Below, piece after piece: positions 17,494 through 27,254 of a stretch of 64,000 nucleotides of DNA. The notes under the pieces were generated by a model, which had not been told where the DNA came from, did not search any database, and worked only from the letters and a program-made list of their open reading frames with translations. The position numbers and the translations under genes are program-made. Numbering within the stretch: the first letter of the stretch is position 1; every line of letters begins with the position of its first letter. Source of the stretch: Klebsiella sp. BIGb0138 (GTDB taxonomy: Bacteria > Pseudomonadota > Gammaproteobacteria > Enterobacterales > Enterobacteriaceae); NCBI RefSeq assembly GCF_004342285.1, contig NZ_SMCV01000005.1, positions 303,945-367,944 of the forward strand, in the 5' to 3' direction.

Positions 17494-18365
17494 GCTCACT
17501 GCGTCGTAGCATGCTGTTCCTGCCGGGGGCCAACGCCGCCATGCTCTCTACCGCGTTTATCTACCGTCCCGACGCCATCATGTTCGACCTTGAGGACGCG
17601 GTGGCGCTGCGCGAGAAAGACAGCGCGCGGCTGCTGGTCTGGCACGCGTTACAGCATCCGCTGTATCAGGATATCGAAACCGTGGTGCGTATTAACCCGC
17701 TGAATACGCCGTTTGGCCTCGCGGATCTCGACGCGGTGGTCCGCGCCGGCGTCGACGTGGTGCGCCTGCCGAAAACCGATACCCCGGAGGATATCGACGA
17801 ACTGGAGGGGCATCTGGAACGTATCGAGCGCGACTGCGGGCGGGAAGTGGGGTCCACCCGCATCATGGCGGCGATTGAATCGGCGATTGGCGTGATTAAC
17901 GCCGTGGCCATTGCCCGCCGCTCTCCGCGGCTGATCGGTATCGCGCTGGCGGCCTTTGATTACGTGATGGACATGCAGACCGAGCGCGGCGACGGTACCG
18001 AGCTGTTCTACGCCCGCTGCGCCGTCTTACACGCCGCTCGCGCCGCCGGGATCGATGCCTTCGACGTGGTGTGGTCAGACGTTAACGACGAGGCCGGGTT
18101 CCTGCGCGAAGTCGAACTGATCCGCAGAATGGGGTTTAACGGTAAGTCGCTGATTAACCCGCGCCAGATTGACCTGCTGCACAACGCCTACGCGCCCACG
18201 CAGCAGGAGGTCGATCACGCGAAATTAGTGATTGAAGCCGCGCGGGAGGGGGAGCGTAACGGCCTGGGCGTGGTCTCGCTCAACGGCAAAATGGTTGACG
18301 CCCCGATTATTAACCACGCGCAGAGGGTGCTGGAACGCGCGGCGGCTTCCGGCGTGCGTCGCTAA
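17490..18365 (+). CDS. citE: Citrate lyase beta subunit (citryl-ACP lyase)
   Basis: A 291-residue HpcH/HpaI-type (beta/alpha)8 protein that cleaves citryl-ACP to acetyl-ACP and oxaloacetate. Family motifs include FDLEDAV near residue 30 and [15 protein letters not shown] near 130, with the acidic residues that bind magnesium. It overlaps citD by 4 nt and is followed 10 nt later by citF, the normal lyase subunit order. Confidence 0.95.
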   Translation: MSSLRRSMLFLPGANAAMLSTAFIYRPDAIMFDLEDAVALREKDSARLLVWHALQHPLYQDIETVVRINPLNTPFGLADLDAVVRAGVDVVRLPKTDTPEDIDELEGHLERIERDCGREVGSTRIMAAIESAIGVINAVAIARRSPRLIGIALAAFDYVMDMQTERGDGTELFYARCAVLHAARAAGIDAFDVVWSDVNDEAGFLREVELIRRMGFNGKSLINPRQIDLLHNAYAPTQQEVDHAKLVIEAAREGERNGLGVVSLNGKMVDAPIINHAQRVLERAAASGVRR

Positions 18366-18375
18366 GGATAAAATA

Positions 18376-19893
18376 ATGAACCAGACAGAACTGCTCCATG
18401 AACATTTTCCCCACCTGCGGGATTTACAACCGTTTGATACCGCCCACAGCGCCACGCCCTGGCTGGCCGACGTGGCGGAGAAACATCAGCGTAAGCTGTG
18501 CGGATCCGTTGAGGAGGCGGTGGCGCGCAGCGGCCTGCGGGACGGCATGACCATCTCCTTTCACCACGCTTTCCGCGAAGGGGACCGGGTGATCAACAGC
18601 GTGGTCGCTAAGCTTGCGCAAATGGGCTTTAAAGACCTGACCCTGGCCTCCAGCTCGCTGATGACCTGCAATGACGCGTTGATCGAGCATATTGAGAACG
18701 GGGTGATTACCCGGATCTACACCTCCGGGATGCGCGGCAAGCTGGCGGAAGCCATCTCCCACGGGCTGATGGATGAGCCGGTGCAGATCCACTCCCACGG
18801 CGGACGGGTTAAATTATTACAGGATGGCGAGCTGAAGATTGACGTCGCGTTTCTCGGCGTGCCGTGCAGCGACGAATTCGGCAATGCCAACGGCACCCAC
18901 GGCAGGTCCTGCTGCGGCTCGCTGGGGTATGCGATGGTCGACGCGCAGTTTGCCCGTCGGGTGGTGGTGCTCACCGAAGAGCTTGTCCCCTTTCCTAATA
19001 CGCCCGCCAGCCTGATGCAGGACCAGGTGGACTACATTGTACAGGTCGACAGCGTGGGCGACCCGGAGAAGATCGGCGTCGGCGCGGCGCGCGTCACCAG
19101 CAACCCGCGCGAGCTGATGATCGCCCGCTATGCGGCGGACGTGATCGAACACTCCGGCTACTTCAGACCTGGCTTTTCAATGCAGACCGGCTCTGGCGCG
19201 GCAGCCACCGCCTGTACCCGCTTTATGGAAGAGAAGATGGAGCGCAGCGGCGTGAAGGCGAGTTTTGCGCTGGGCGGGATCACCGGCAGCCTGGTGGATC
19301 TGCATGAGAAGGGGCTCATCGAAAAGCTGCTGGATACCCAGTGCTTCGACGGCCAGGCGGCGGCCTCGCTGGCGCGTAATCCGAATCACGTGGAGATTTC
19401 CACCAACGTCTACGCCAACCCTGGCAGCAAAGCGGCGAGCTGCGACCAGCTGGACGTGGTGATCCTCAGCGCGCTGGAAATCGACGTTGATTTCAACGTT
19501 AACGTGATTACCGGCTCCGACGGCGTGATGCGCGGCGCATCCGGCGGCCACTGCGACGTGGCGGCGGCGGCGAATCTGACCATCGTCGTCGCGCCGCTGC
19601 TGCGCAGCCGTATTCCAACGGTGGTGAAGCGGGTGACCACCCGCCTGACCCCCGGTGAGAGTATCGACGTGCTGGTGACCGACCACGGCATCGCGGTGAA
19701 CCCGGCGCGCCCGGAAATCCGCGCGCGTCTGGCGGCGGCCGGGATGAAGATCGTCGATATCGGGACGCTGTACGCGCGGGCGATAGCGCTGACCGGCGTA
19801 CCGAAGCCGATTGCGTTCACCGACAAAATCGTCGGCGTGATCCGCTACCGCGACGGGCGGGTGATCGACACCGTGCGCCAGGTTAAGGAGTAG
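18376..19893 (+). CDS. citF: Citrate lyase alpha subunit (citrate:acetyl-ACP transferase)
   Basis: A 505-residue CoA-transferase-fold subunit that exchanges the acetyl group on the ACP for citrate. It shows HSHGGRVKLL and the glycine-rich QTGSGAAATA segment near residue 280. I chose the ATG at 18376 with AAGGA upstream; the frame is open back into citE, but that extension is unrelated to CitF. It is followed 5 nt later by citX. Confidence 0.95.
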   Translation: MNQTELLHEHFPHLRDLQPFDTAHSATPWLADVAEKHQRKLCGSVEEAVARSGLRDGMTISFHHAFREGDRVINSVVAKLAQMGFKDLTLASSSLMTCNDALIEHIENGVITRIYTSGMRGKLAEAISHGLMDEPVQIHSHGGRVKLLQDGELKIDVAFLGVPCSDEFGNANGTHGRSCCGSLGYAMVDAQFARRVVVLTEELVPFPNTPASLMQDQVDYIVQVDSVGDPEKIGVGAARVTSNPRELMIARYAADVIEHSGYFRPGFSMQTGSGAAATACTRFMEEKMERSGVKASFALGGITGSLVDLHEKGLIEKLLDTQCFDGQAAASLARNPNHVEISTNVYANPGSKAASCDQLDVVILSALEIDVDFNVNVITGSDGVMRGASGGHCDVAAAANLTIVVAPLLRSRIPTVVKRVTTRLTPGESIDVLVTDHGIAVNPARPEIRARLAAAGMKIVDIGTLYARAIALTGVPKPIAFTDKIVGVIRYRDGRVIDTVRQVKE

Positions 19894-19897
19894 CGAT

Positions 19898-20437
19898 ATG
19901 ACCACTGCGACGCCCGCGGAAGCGGGTGTCAGCCTGGCGGCGTGGCTGGCGGCGAAAGAGCACCGTGCGGCGCGTCAGGCTGACTGGCTGACACGGTATC
20001 AACAACCCATTATCTCTCTGACCCTGGTCACGCCGGGAATGGTCAAAGATACTCCGCGCTACCGCAATACCATGGGGGTGGCGCTCCAGATGGGCGACCA
20101 GCTGCTGTGGGAGAACCGCTGGCCGGTGCTGGACCGCCAGGTGTGGTGGCTGCCGACCGGGCCGGAAGCGATGTGGTGCGTGGCGCACGGCGCCCCGGAG
20201 ATCAAGGCCCACTGCGCGGCGCTGGAACAGAGTCATCCGCTCGGCAGGCTGTGGGATCTGGATGTCATTTGTCCGCAGGATGGCCATGTCGGGCGTCTTT
20301 CGCTGGGTCTGCATCTGCGCCGCTGTCTGATTTGCGACGAACCGGCGCACGCCTGTTCCCGCTCGCGCAGGCATCCGGTGGAGCAGGTGGTCATGAGCGT
20401 GGAGAAGATCATTCATGACTGGTTTGCTCGCGACTAA
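19898..20437 (+). CDS. citX: Apo-citrate lyase phosphoribosyl-dephospho-CoA transferase
   Basis: A 179-residue nucleotidyltransferase that attaches the triphosphoribosyl-dephospho-CoA precursor to Ser14 of CitD. The family motif GRLWDLDV is present near residue 112, followed by the CLICDEPAHACSRSRRH block. It overlaps citG by 23 nt. Here CitX is a separate protein, as in Klebsiella, rather than fused to CitG. Confidence 0.93.
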   Translation: MTTATPAEAGVSLAAWLAAKEHRAARQADWLTRYQQPIISLTLVTPGMVKDTPRYRNTMGVALQMGDQLLWENRWPVLDRQVWWLPTGPEAMWCVAHGAPEIKAHCAALEQSHPLGRLWDLDVICPQDGHVGRLSLGLHLRRCLICDEPAHACSRSRRHPVEQVVMSVEKIIHDWFARD

Positions 20438-21218
20438 ACGCCGCGCGGTGGACGTACCGCGTTTAGCGCAGGAGGCGCTGTGGCAGGAGCTGGAGCTGAC
20501 GCCGAAACCGGGGCTGGTGGATCGGCTCAACAGCGGCTCCCACCGCGATATGGACCACGCCCTGTTTGTCCGCAGCATTGCGGCGGTGGCGCCGTGGTTT
20601 TCCCGCTTTGCCGAGCTGGGGTTTGCCCATGCGGAGAAACCCGCCGCCGGGCAGCTGCGACGGCTTCGCCCGATGGGCATTGCCTGCGAGCAGGCGATGT
20701 ATGCGGCGACCGGCGGGGTAAATACGCACAAGGGCGGGATATTCGCTCTCGGCCTGCTCTGTTTTGCCGCCGGACGCCTGCGCAATGTCAGCGCGGAAAG
20801 CCTCTGCGCCGAGGTGAGTCTTCTTTGCCGCGGGCTGGTGGCGCGCGAGCTGGCGGGGCGTCGCGGGGCGGCCACCGCAGGCGAACGCCAGTTTCAGCAG
20901 TGGGGGTTAACCGGCGCGCGCGGCGAGGCGGAAAGCGGTTTTGCGACGGTGCGCAGCGTCTTGCCCCGCTGGGACGGTCGCCAGCTGCATGATTTATTGC
21001 TGCGCCTGATGGCGGTGAATCCGGACAGCAATCTGGTAGCGCGCGGCGGAATGGACGGGCTGAGGTATGTGCAGAACTATGCGCAAACGCTGCTGACAAA
21101 CGGCTGGGATCGCCGCCGGCTGCTGGCAATGGACAGGGCGCTGATAGCGCGCCATTTAAGCCCGGGTGGGAGTGCGGATCTCTTGTCGGTGGGGTGGGTT
21201 TTAGCGAAGTGCGGGTAA
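20415..21218 (+). CDS. citG: Triphosphoribosyl-dephospho-CoA synthase
   Basis: A 267-residue enzyme that joins ATP and dephospho-CoA to make the citrate lyase prosthetic-group precursor. Family motifs are ELTPKPGLVDRLNSGSH near the N terminus and GGVNTHKGGIF near residue 97. It is the last gene of the operon, completing the maturation set citC, citX and citG. Confidence 0.93.
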   Translation: MTGLLATKRRAVDVPRLAQEALWQELELTPKPGLVDRLNSGSHRDMDHALFVRSIAAVAPWFSRFAELGFAHAEKPAAGQLRRLRPMGIACEQAMYAATGGVNTHKGGIFALGLLCFAAGRLRNVSAESLCAEVSLLCRGLVARELAGRRGAATAGERQFQQWGLTGARGEAESGFATVRSVLPRWDGRQLHDLLLRLMAVNPDSNLVARGGMDGLRYVQNYAQTLLTNGWDRRRLLAMDRALIARHLSPGGSADLLSVGWVLAKCG

Positions 21219-21220
21219 TG

Positions 21221-21246
21221 CCCCTCCCCCCTGAACGGGAGAGGGG
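21221..21246. terminator. GC-rich hairpin between convergent citG and nupG
   Basis: CCCCTC (21221-21226) pairs with GAGGGG (21241-21246), extended by CCC/GGG inside. It lies between two converging genes and resembles the hairpins at 11213 and 61734. There is no clear T run, so a terminator role is probable rather than proven. Confidence 0.45.
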
Positions 21247-21258
21247 AGGTACCGCGTA

Positions 21259-22518
21259 TTAATGCGCGACAGTCGTCTGAGCGCCTGCCGGCACACGCAC
21301 GTGTTTGTACTTGAACAGGGCGACGAAGGCGACGGCCAGCACCAGCGAATAGGCGGCAAAGATCAGCCACACCGGCTGCCAGTCGGTAATACCGTTAGTG
21401 GTATACATCTCCACCACTTTCCCGCTGACCACGCCGCCGAGAATACAGCCGAAGCCGTTGGTCATCATCAGGAACATCCCCTGGGCGCTGGCGCGAATTT
21501 CAGGTTTGACCTCTTTCTCGACAAACACCGAACCGGAGATGTTGAAGAAGTCGAAGGCACAACCGTAGACAATCATCGACAGCACCAGCAGCACGGTGCC
21601 GAACGGCGTCGGATCGCCATAGGCGAACAGACCGAAGCGCAGCATCCAGGCGAAGATACTGATCAGCATCACGTTCTTGATACCGTAGCGGCTCAGGAAG
21701 AACGGGATGGTCAGAATGAACAGCGTTTCGGAGATCTGCGAGATCGACATCATCACCGACGCGTGCTCGACGATAAAGCTGCCGGAGAACAGCGGGTTAT
21801 TATCGAAGCTGTGCAGGAAGGTATTCCCGAACATGTTGGTGATTTGCAGCTCGGCGCCCAACAGCATGGAGAAGATAAAGAAAATCGCCATACGTTTGTT
21901 TTTGAACAGCGCAAAGGCATCCAGGCCCAGCATGGTGCTCCAGCTCTGGTTTTTCTGCTGGTTCGAGACCGGAATATGCGGCAGGGTCAGGGTGAACAGC
22001 GCCAGCAACACGGAAAGCGTCGCGCCGATGTACAGCTGCATATGGCTCAGTTCGAAGCCCGCGAAGCTGACGCCCCACATCGCTATGATAAAGCCGATGG
22101 TGCCCCAGATACGAATCGGCGGGAAATCGGTCACGATATCCAGGCCGGCGGATTTCAGGCGATAGTAGGAAATGGTGTTGATTAGGCCCAGCGTTGGCAT
22201 ATAGGCCAACGAGTTAAGCAGGATGACGAAGAACATCTCCCCTGGCGTGGTGACCTGGGCCGCCATAAACAGCGTACCTGCCCCCACCAGATGACACAGC
22301 GCATAGACCCACTTCGCGCTGATCCATTTATCCGCCACGATGCCCAGCAGGGTGGGCATCAGGACTGCCGCAATACCGAGCGAGCTGTAAACGGCGCCGA
22401 TAGACGCGCCATCGAACTTAAGCGTCACAAACATATAGGAGCCAAGTGTAGTCAGCCAGCTACCCCACAGGCAGAACTGCAGAAACGACAATATTTTAAG
22501 CTGCAGCTTAAGGTTCAT
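21259..22518 (-). CDS. nupG: Nucleoside:H+ symporter
   Basis: A 419-residue major facilitator transporter for purine and pyrimidine nucleosides, near-identical in layout to E. coli NupG (MNLKLQLKILSFLQFCLWGSWL at the start, FKYKHVRVP near the end), with 12 predicted spans. I chose the ATG at 22518, where the E. coli protein begins; the frame extends 17 codons further. It keeps its E. coli position before mltC, but a citrate cluster now separates it from speC. Confidence 0.96.
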   Translation of the reverse strand: MNLKLQLKILSFLQFCLWGSWLTTLGSYMFVTLKFDGASIGAVYSSLGIAAVLMPTLLGIVADKWISAKWVYALCHLVGAGTLFMAAQVTTPGEMFFVILLNSLAYMPTLGLINTISYYRLKSAGLDIVTDFPPIRIWGTIGFIIAMWGVSFAGFELSHMQLYIGATLSVLLALFTLTLPHIPVSNQQKNQSWSTMLGLDAFALFKNKRMAIFFIFSMLLGAELQITNMFGNTFLHSFDNNPLFSGSFIVEHASVMMSISQISETLFILTIPFFLSRYGIKNVMLISIFAWMLRFGLFAYGDPTPFGTVLLVLSMIVYGCAFDFFNISGSVFVEKEVKPEIRASAQGMFLMMTNGFGCILGGVVSGKVVEMYTTNGITDWQPVWLIFAAYSLVLAVAFVALFKYKHVRVPAGAQTTVAH

Positions 22519-22662
22519 GTTATTTTCCTCACAAGAGAGCGGGGGATGTGTTGTTATAATAACGTTCATGACTGTTATTTGATGAAATCTTATCAGTAAA
22601 CGGCGTCATGTTTTGTTACCTTCCGCAAAAAAATGCAATCCACATTAATTTGCAGATTAGAT

Positions 22663-22678
22663 TGTGATGCAAATAACA
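22663..22678. promoter_or_regulatory. Possible CRP site upstream of nupG
   Basis: TGTGATGCAAATAACA matches the left CRP half-site (TGTGA) well and the right half (TCACA) weakly, with the correct 6-base spacing. It lies about 145 bases upstream of the nupG start. E. coli nupG is activated by CRP and repressed by CytR and DeoR, so a site here is expected. Confidence 0.4.
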
Positions 22679-22712
22679 TTTTCGTATGGGTGACGAGGAA
22701 AGAGAGCGCCAT

Positions 22713-22739
22713 GCTGTCCTCCCACGAGGAGAGGACAGC
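22713..22739 (-). terminator. Hairpin downstream of mltC
   Basis: GCTGTCCTC (22713-22721) pairs perfectly with GAGGACAGC (22731-22739) 17 nt after the mltC stop. There is no T run on either side, so it may terminate weakly or simply stabilise the 3' end of the transcript. Confidence 0.4.
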
Positions 22740-22755
22740 GGCGGGGAGACGACGT

Positions 22756-23838
22756 TTATTTCCGGCGGTAGGTCTTCTGCGCCATGTTGACCTTGTAAAG
22801 ATAACGGCGAGACTCCGCCGAGGGGTGGCGGCTGGTGAGAGTGGAGTAGACATCCCCCGGCGTCATGCTGTTGATGATATTGGCCGCCTGGACCTTATCG
22901 CTGGAGAAGACGCGCAATACGCTACCTGCGCCGCCGTTATAGGCGGTGATCACGGCATAGCGACGCGAGGTCGGGTTATCGATGCCCGACAGATAAACGT
23001 TGCTCAGCATCGCCAGATAGGCGGTGCCGGTATCGATATTATTTGCCGGATCGAACAGGTAGCTGCGGCTTGGCAGCCCTGATTTGCCCTGCGAACGGAA
23101 CACGTCTTTCCCGGCGCTGTGCTGCACAACCTGCATCAGACCCAGGGCATCCGCGTGGCTGACGGCGTAAGGGTTGAAAGAGGATTCGGTCTGCATAATC
23201 GCCAGAATCAGCGACTCATCGACGCCATACTTACGCGCCGACTGGCGTACCAGTCCAAGGTATTTATGCGCACGTTTGTCGAGGTGGTTAGGCACCAGAT
23301 TGATGGTGATGCTGTAGATCATCCGCGGGCCGTTGCTGCGGCTCTTCAGGCGAGTTTGCAGCAGATAGTCGGCAAAGCGCGCGGCGCGCCACTCCCAGCG
23401 AATCGACTCGCCGGTGTTATCCACCACCTGGCCATAGAGAAACGGCTCTTTCGAGATCTGAATGTCGTCGACATCGGAATAGAGGTCGATAGAGTTCGGA
23501 TCGTCGCCCATCAGCAGGGTTTTGATAATCGCCTGGCGCAAGCGCCCGGCGGGGTCGGTACCGGCGATGGTCTCGACGGTGATGGTCCCCTCATCAAAGT
23601 TGATGTGGCTGCGGGTCTGATACTGATCGGTATATTTAACGTAGTCCTTCGGCCCGGCGAGCAGAACCTCGTTATAACCCCAAATATTTTCGACGTTATG
23701 GGCAAACTGCCCCATCAGAATATCAAAGCCGTTGGTGTCCTTAACCCAGGCTTCGTTGTACTCGCCACCTCGTTTATTCGAGGTGGAACACGAAACGAGC
23801 AAAGGCGCAATGAGCGCTAGCGCTAAATATTTTTTCAT
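22756..23838 (-). CDS. mltC: Membrane-bound lytic murein transglycosylase C
   Basis: A 360-residue outer-membrane lipoprotein that cleaves peptidoglycan glycan strands to 1,6-anhydro products. The lipobox LVSC places the lipidated cysteine at about 17. A DUF3393-type N-terminal domain precedes a family-1 SLT domain with the catalytic Glu in [15 protein letters not shown] and the GLMQV motif. The start is one of two adjacent ATGs; 23838 gives better spacing from GGA. It follows yggX on the same strand, as in E. coli. Confidence 0.95.
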   Translation of the reverse strand: MKKYLALALIAPLLVSCSTSNKRGGEYNEAWVKDTNGFDILMGQFAHNVENIWGYNEVLLAGPKDYVKYTDQYQTRSHINFDEGTITVETIAGTDPAGRLRQAIIKTLLMGDDPNSIDLYSDVDDIQISKEPFLYGQVVDNTGESIRWEWRAARFADYLLQTRLKSRSNGPRMIYSITINLVPNHLDKRAHKYLGLVRQSARKYGVDESLILAIMQTESSFNPYAVSHADALGLMQVVQHSAGKDVFRSQGKSGLPSRSYLFDPANNIDTGTAYLAMLSNVYLSGIDNPTSRRYAVITAYNGGAGSVLRVFSSDKVQAANIINSMTPGDVYSTLTSRHPSAESRRYLYKVNMAQKTYRRK

Positions 23839-23888
23839 CATTCCGGGAGCGTGCGTTGTGTTTGTTGTGCTTAAGAGCCGTCAGGCCC

Positions 23889-24167
<279 letters not shown>

Positions 24168-24191
24168 TCATCCTCTTTATTCGCCAGAAAG

Positions 24192-25250
24192 TCAGGCAGG
24201 TGCCCCGGCCTTTAACTGTTGCAACAGGCGCTCCACGGGAGCCGCCAGTCCGACCGACGGCGGCTGGGCTAAGTTATACCAGAGTGCGTTGCCTTCATCC
24301 ATGCATGCGCCAGATGAATCTACTGTAAGCCACATCGGCACAATATCCAGATGGAAATGGCTGAAAGTGTGGCGGAACGCGGTCAGCTGCGTCAGATTGT
24401 CGGCCTTTATCTGCCGCTGAGCCAGCCACTCGCGGAGTCCGGCTTCCTCCTCAAACTGCGGAAAACAGAATAATCCGCCCCATAAACCCACCGGCGGACG
24501 TTGCGCGAGAAACACCTCATTGCCGTGCTGCATCAGCAGGAAATAGCCCGTCCGCTGCGGAATAATCTGTTTCGGCTTTTTGCCCGGATATTGTGCCCAT
24601 GAATGGTTGGCATAGGCCACGCAGCCGTTATTGAGCGGACAGATCTCGCATTTCGGTTTCGAGCGGGTGCAGACCATCGCCCCGAGATCCATCATCGCCT
24701 GGTTAAAGCGCTCGACCCCGGCTGCCGGCGTGACCGCTTCGCTGATTTCCCACAGCTGTTTTTCGACCTCTTTTTTCCCCGGCCAGCCGCTGACCGCGTA
24801 GCAGCGCGCCAGCACGCGTTTCACGTTGCCATCGAGAATCGGATAATGCTTACCAAGGGAGAGGGATAAGATTGCCCCTGCCGTGGAACGCCCGACGCCG
24901 GGCAACGCGGCGACTTCATCAAAGGTCTGCGGGAACGCGCCGCCGTGCAGGCTCGCCACCTGCTGCGCCGCCTTATGTAAATTCCGCGCGCGGGCGTAAT
25001 AGCCGAGCCCGGTCCACAGATGCAGGACTTCATCCAGCGGCGCCGCGGCCAGATCGGTTACCGTCGGGAAGCGGGCCATAAAGCGTTCGAAATAGGGAAT
25101 CACCGTAGCGACCTGCGTTTGTTGCAACATCACCTCAGAGAGCCATACTTTGTAGGGCGTTTTGCCGATTTGCCATGGCAGGGTTTTACGCCCGTATTTG
25201 TCGTACCAGTCCAGCACCTGGGCTGAAAATTGCGCGGCGAGAAAAGTCAA
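24192..25250 (-). CDS. mutY: Adenine DNA glycosylase
   Basis: A 352-residue base-excision repair enzyme removing adenine mispaired with 8-oxoguanine. It shows the helix-hairpin-helix [16 protein letters not shown] with the catalytic Asp in [10 protein letters not shown]. The [4Fe-4S] motif C-x6-C-x2-C-x5-C is [17 protein letters not shown]. The C-terminal NUDIX-like domain recognises 8-oxoG. I chose the TTG at 25250 because GGAG lies 7 nt upstream and the product then starts [11 protein letters not shown], like the E. coli protein; no ATG is available near this point. Confidence 0.94.
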   Translation of the reverse strand: MTFLAAQFSAQVLDWYDKYGRKTLPWQIGKTPYKVWLSEVMLQQTQVATVIPYFERFMARFPTVTDLAAAPLDEVLHLWTGLGYYARARNLHKAAQQVASLHGGAFPQTFDEVAALPGVGRSTAGAILSLSLGKHYPILDGNVKRVLARCYAVSGWPGKKEVEKQLWEISEAVTPAAGVERFNQAMMDLGAMVCTRSKPKCEICPLNNGCVAYANHSWAQYPGKKPKQIIPQRTGYFLLMQHGNEVFLAQRPPVGLWGGLFCFPQFEEEAGLREWLAQRQIKADNLTQLTAFRHTFSHFHLDIVPMWLTVDSSGACMDEGNALWYNLAQPPSVGLAAPVERLLQQLKAGAPA

Positions 25251-25386
25251 AGCTACAGCTCCGGAATCGCGATAACAGGGGGGCAGATTGCAGCATAAGG
25301 GCGACAGGCTGTAAACCCTTGCATCCGCCGGGTAACTTTGGATAATGCCCGTTTTCCGCACACTCTCACAAGCAGACTTAACTTTT

Positions 25387-26106
25387 ATGAAAAACGACGT
25401 CATATCTCCGGAATTCGATGAAAACGGCCGCCCGCTGCGCCGCATTCGTAGCTTCGTCCGCCGCCAGGGCCGCCTGACCAAAGGGCAGCAGCACGCGCTG
25501 GACACTATTTGGCCGGTGATGGGCGTTGAGTTCAACGATGCGCCGCTCGACTTCCCGACCCTGTTTGGCCGCGAAGCGCCGGTGACCCTCGAGATCGGTT
25601 TCGGCATGGGCGCCTCGCTGGTGGCGATGGCGAAAGCGAAACCCGAGCAGAATTTCCTCGGTATTGAGGTACACTCCCCGGGCGTGGGAGCCTGTCTGGC
25701 TTCCGCCGAGGAAGAGGGGGTGCAGAACCTGCGCGTGATGTGTCACGATGCGGTTGAAGTGTTGCACACCATGATCCCGGACAACTCGCTCAATATGGTC
25801 CAGCTGTTTTTCCCTGACCCGTGGCATAAAGCGCGGCATAATAAACGCCGTATCGTCCAGGCGCCTTTTGCCGAGCTGGTAAAAAGCAAACTGAAGCTGG
25901 GCGGCGTCTTCCATATGGCGACCGACTGGGAAGCGTATGCCGGGCATATGCTGGAGGTGATGTCATCGCTTGATGGGTATCGTAACCAGTCTGCAAGCAA
26001 CGATTATGTACCGCGCCCGGAATCGCGCCCGGTAACCAAATTTGAACAGCGTGGCCATCGTCTTGGCCACGGCGTATGGGACTTAATGTTCGAGAGGGTG
26101 AAATAA
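25387..26106 (+). CDS. trmB: tRNA (guanine-N7-)-methyltransferase
   Basis: A 239-residue SAM-dependent enzyme that methylates G46 of tRNA, the same length as E. coli TrmB. The SAM-binding motif [10 protein letters not shown] and the [15 protein letters not shown] motif are present. I chose the ATG at 25387 ([16 protein letters not shown]); the frame extends 14 codons upstream. Divergent from mutY; its stop overlaps the yggL start by one base. Confidence 0.95.
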   Translation: MKNDVISPEFDENGRPLRRIRSFVRRQGRLTKGQQHALDTIWPVMGVEFNDAPLDFPTLFGREAPVTLEIGFGMGASLVAMAKAKPEQNFLGIEVHSPGVGACLASAEEEGVQNLRVMCHDAVEVLHTMIPDNSLNMVQLFFPDPWHKARHNKRRIVQAPFAELVKSKLKLGGVFHMATDWEAYAGHMLEVMSSLDGYRNQSASNDYVPRPESRPVTKFEQRGHRLGHGVWDLMFERVK

Positions 26107-26432
26107 TGGCAAAGAATCGTAGCCGTCGTCTGCGTAAAAAAATGCATATCGACGAATTTCAGGAAATGGGCTTTTCCGTCGCCTGGCGTTTCCCGGAAGG
26201 GAGCACTGAAGAGCATATCGATCAGACCGTGAATGACCTGATTAATGAAGTGATTGAGCCGAACAAACTGGCGTTTGACGGCAGCGGCTACCTCTCCTGG
26301 GAAGGCCTGATCTGCATGCAGGAAATCGGTAAATGCACCGAAGAGCACCAGGCTCTCGTGCGCAAGTGGCTGGAAGATCGCGGGCTTGCCGATGTGCGCA
26401 CCAGCGAACTTTTTGACGTCTGGTGGGACTAA
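26106..26432 (+). CDS. yggL: YggL family 50S ribosome-associated protein
   Basis: A 108-residue DUF469 protein, close to E. coli YggL ([20 protein letters not shown]). The basic N terminus suits its reported association with the large ribosomal subunit. Its start overlaps the trmB stop (TAATG), so the two are probably translated from one message. Confidence 0.93.
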   Translation: MAKNRSRRLRKKMHIDEFQEMGFSVAWRFPEGSTEEHIDQTVNDLINEVIEPNKLAFDGSGYLSWEGLICMQEIGKCTEEHQALVRKWLEDRGLADVRTSELFDVWWD

Positions 26433-26482
26433 GTTTGACAAGGGTCGGCAATTGCCGACCCGTTTTGTCTGAAGGGAGTTTT

Positions 26483-27202
26483 ATGATGCGCAAAACGCTG
26501 CTGGCGGTGGCGCTGTCCGTGACCGCTCTGTCCGCCCATGCGGACTATCAGTGTAGCGTCACGCCGCGTGACGACGTGATCCTCAGCCCACACCAGGTGC
26601 AGGTGAAAGGGGAGAACGGCGATCTGGTGATTATGCCGGACGGCAACCTGACCTGGAACGGAAAACAGTATACTCTGACGGCCGCCCAGCGCGAGCAGGC
26701 TCAGGATTATCAGGCCGGCTTGCGCAGCAGCCTGCCGTGGATAGATGACGGCGCGCGCGCCAGAGTCGAGAAGGGGCGTCAGGCGCTGGATAAAATCATT
26801 ACCGAGCAGGTCGGCACCAGCAGCAGTATGCACGGTCGTCTGACGAAGCTCGATGCGCAGCTGAAAACCCAGATGAACCGCATCATTGAACATCGCAGCG
26901 ACGGCCTGACCTTCCACTATAAAGCGATCGATCAGGTACGTGCCGACGGCCAGCAGCTGGTTAACCAGGCGATGGGCGGGATCCTGCAGGACAGCATTAA
27001 CGAGATGGGCGCGAAGGCGGTGCTGAAAGGCGGAGGCAACCCGCTGCAGGGGATCCTCGGCAGTCTTGGCGGTCTGCAAACGGCGATTCAGGAAGAATGG
27101 AAAAACCAGGAAGCGGATTTCCAGAAATTTGGCAAAGACGTCTGTAGCCGCGTGGTCTCTCTCGAAGAGAGCCGTAAGGCGCTGGTAAGCTCGCTGAAAT
27201 AA
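26483..27202 (+). CDS. yggN: YggN family secreted DUF2884 protein
   Basis: A 239-residue protein with a signal peptide (cleavage after SAHA, about residue 20) and a DUF2884 domain, similar to E. coli YggN along its length. The function is unknown; a periplasmic location is expected. GGGAG precedes two adjacent ATGs (26483 and 26486). Third gene of the trmB-yggL-yggN row. Confidence 0.92.
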   Translation: MMRKTLLAVALSVTALSAHADYQCSVTPRDDVILSPHQVQVKGENGDLVIMPDGNLTWNGKQYTLTAAQREQAQDYQAGLRSSLPWIDDGARARVEKGRQALDKIITEQVGTSSSMHGRLTKLDAQLKTQMNRIIEHRSDGLTFHYKAIDQVRADGQQLVNQAMGGILQDSINEMGAKAVLKGGGNPLQGILGSLGGLQTAIQEEWKNQEADFQKFGKDVCSRVVSLEESRKALVSSLK

Positions 27203-27211
27203 CGCTTTTTT

Positions 27212-27243
27212 GCGGTACGCCCCGGAATTCCGGGGCGTACCGC
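27212..27243. repeat. Perfect 32-bp palindrome between convergent yggN and the ABC permease gene
   Basis: GCGGTACGCCCCGG and its exact complement meet at a central GAATTC, giving 16 base pairs with no mismatches. A T6 tract lies on the yggN side, so it is not a normal intrinsic terminator for yggN. It may block both converging transcripts as a stable hairpin. Confidence 0.7.
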
Positions 27244-27254
27244 GTCCTCTGATC

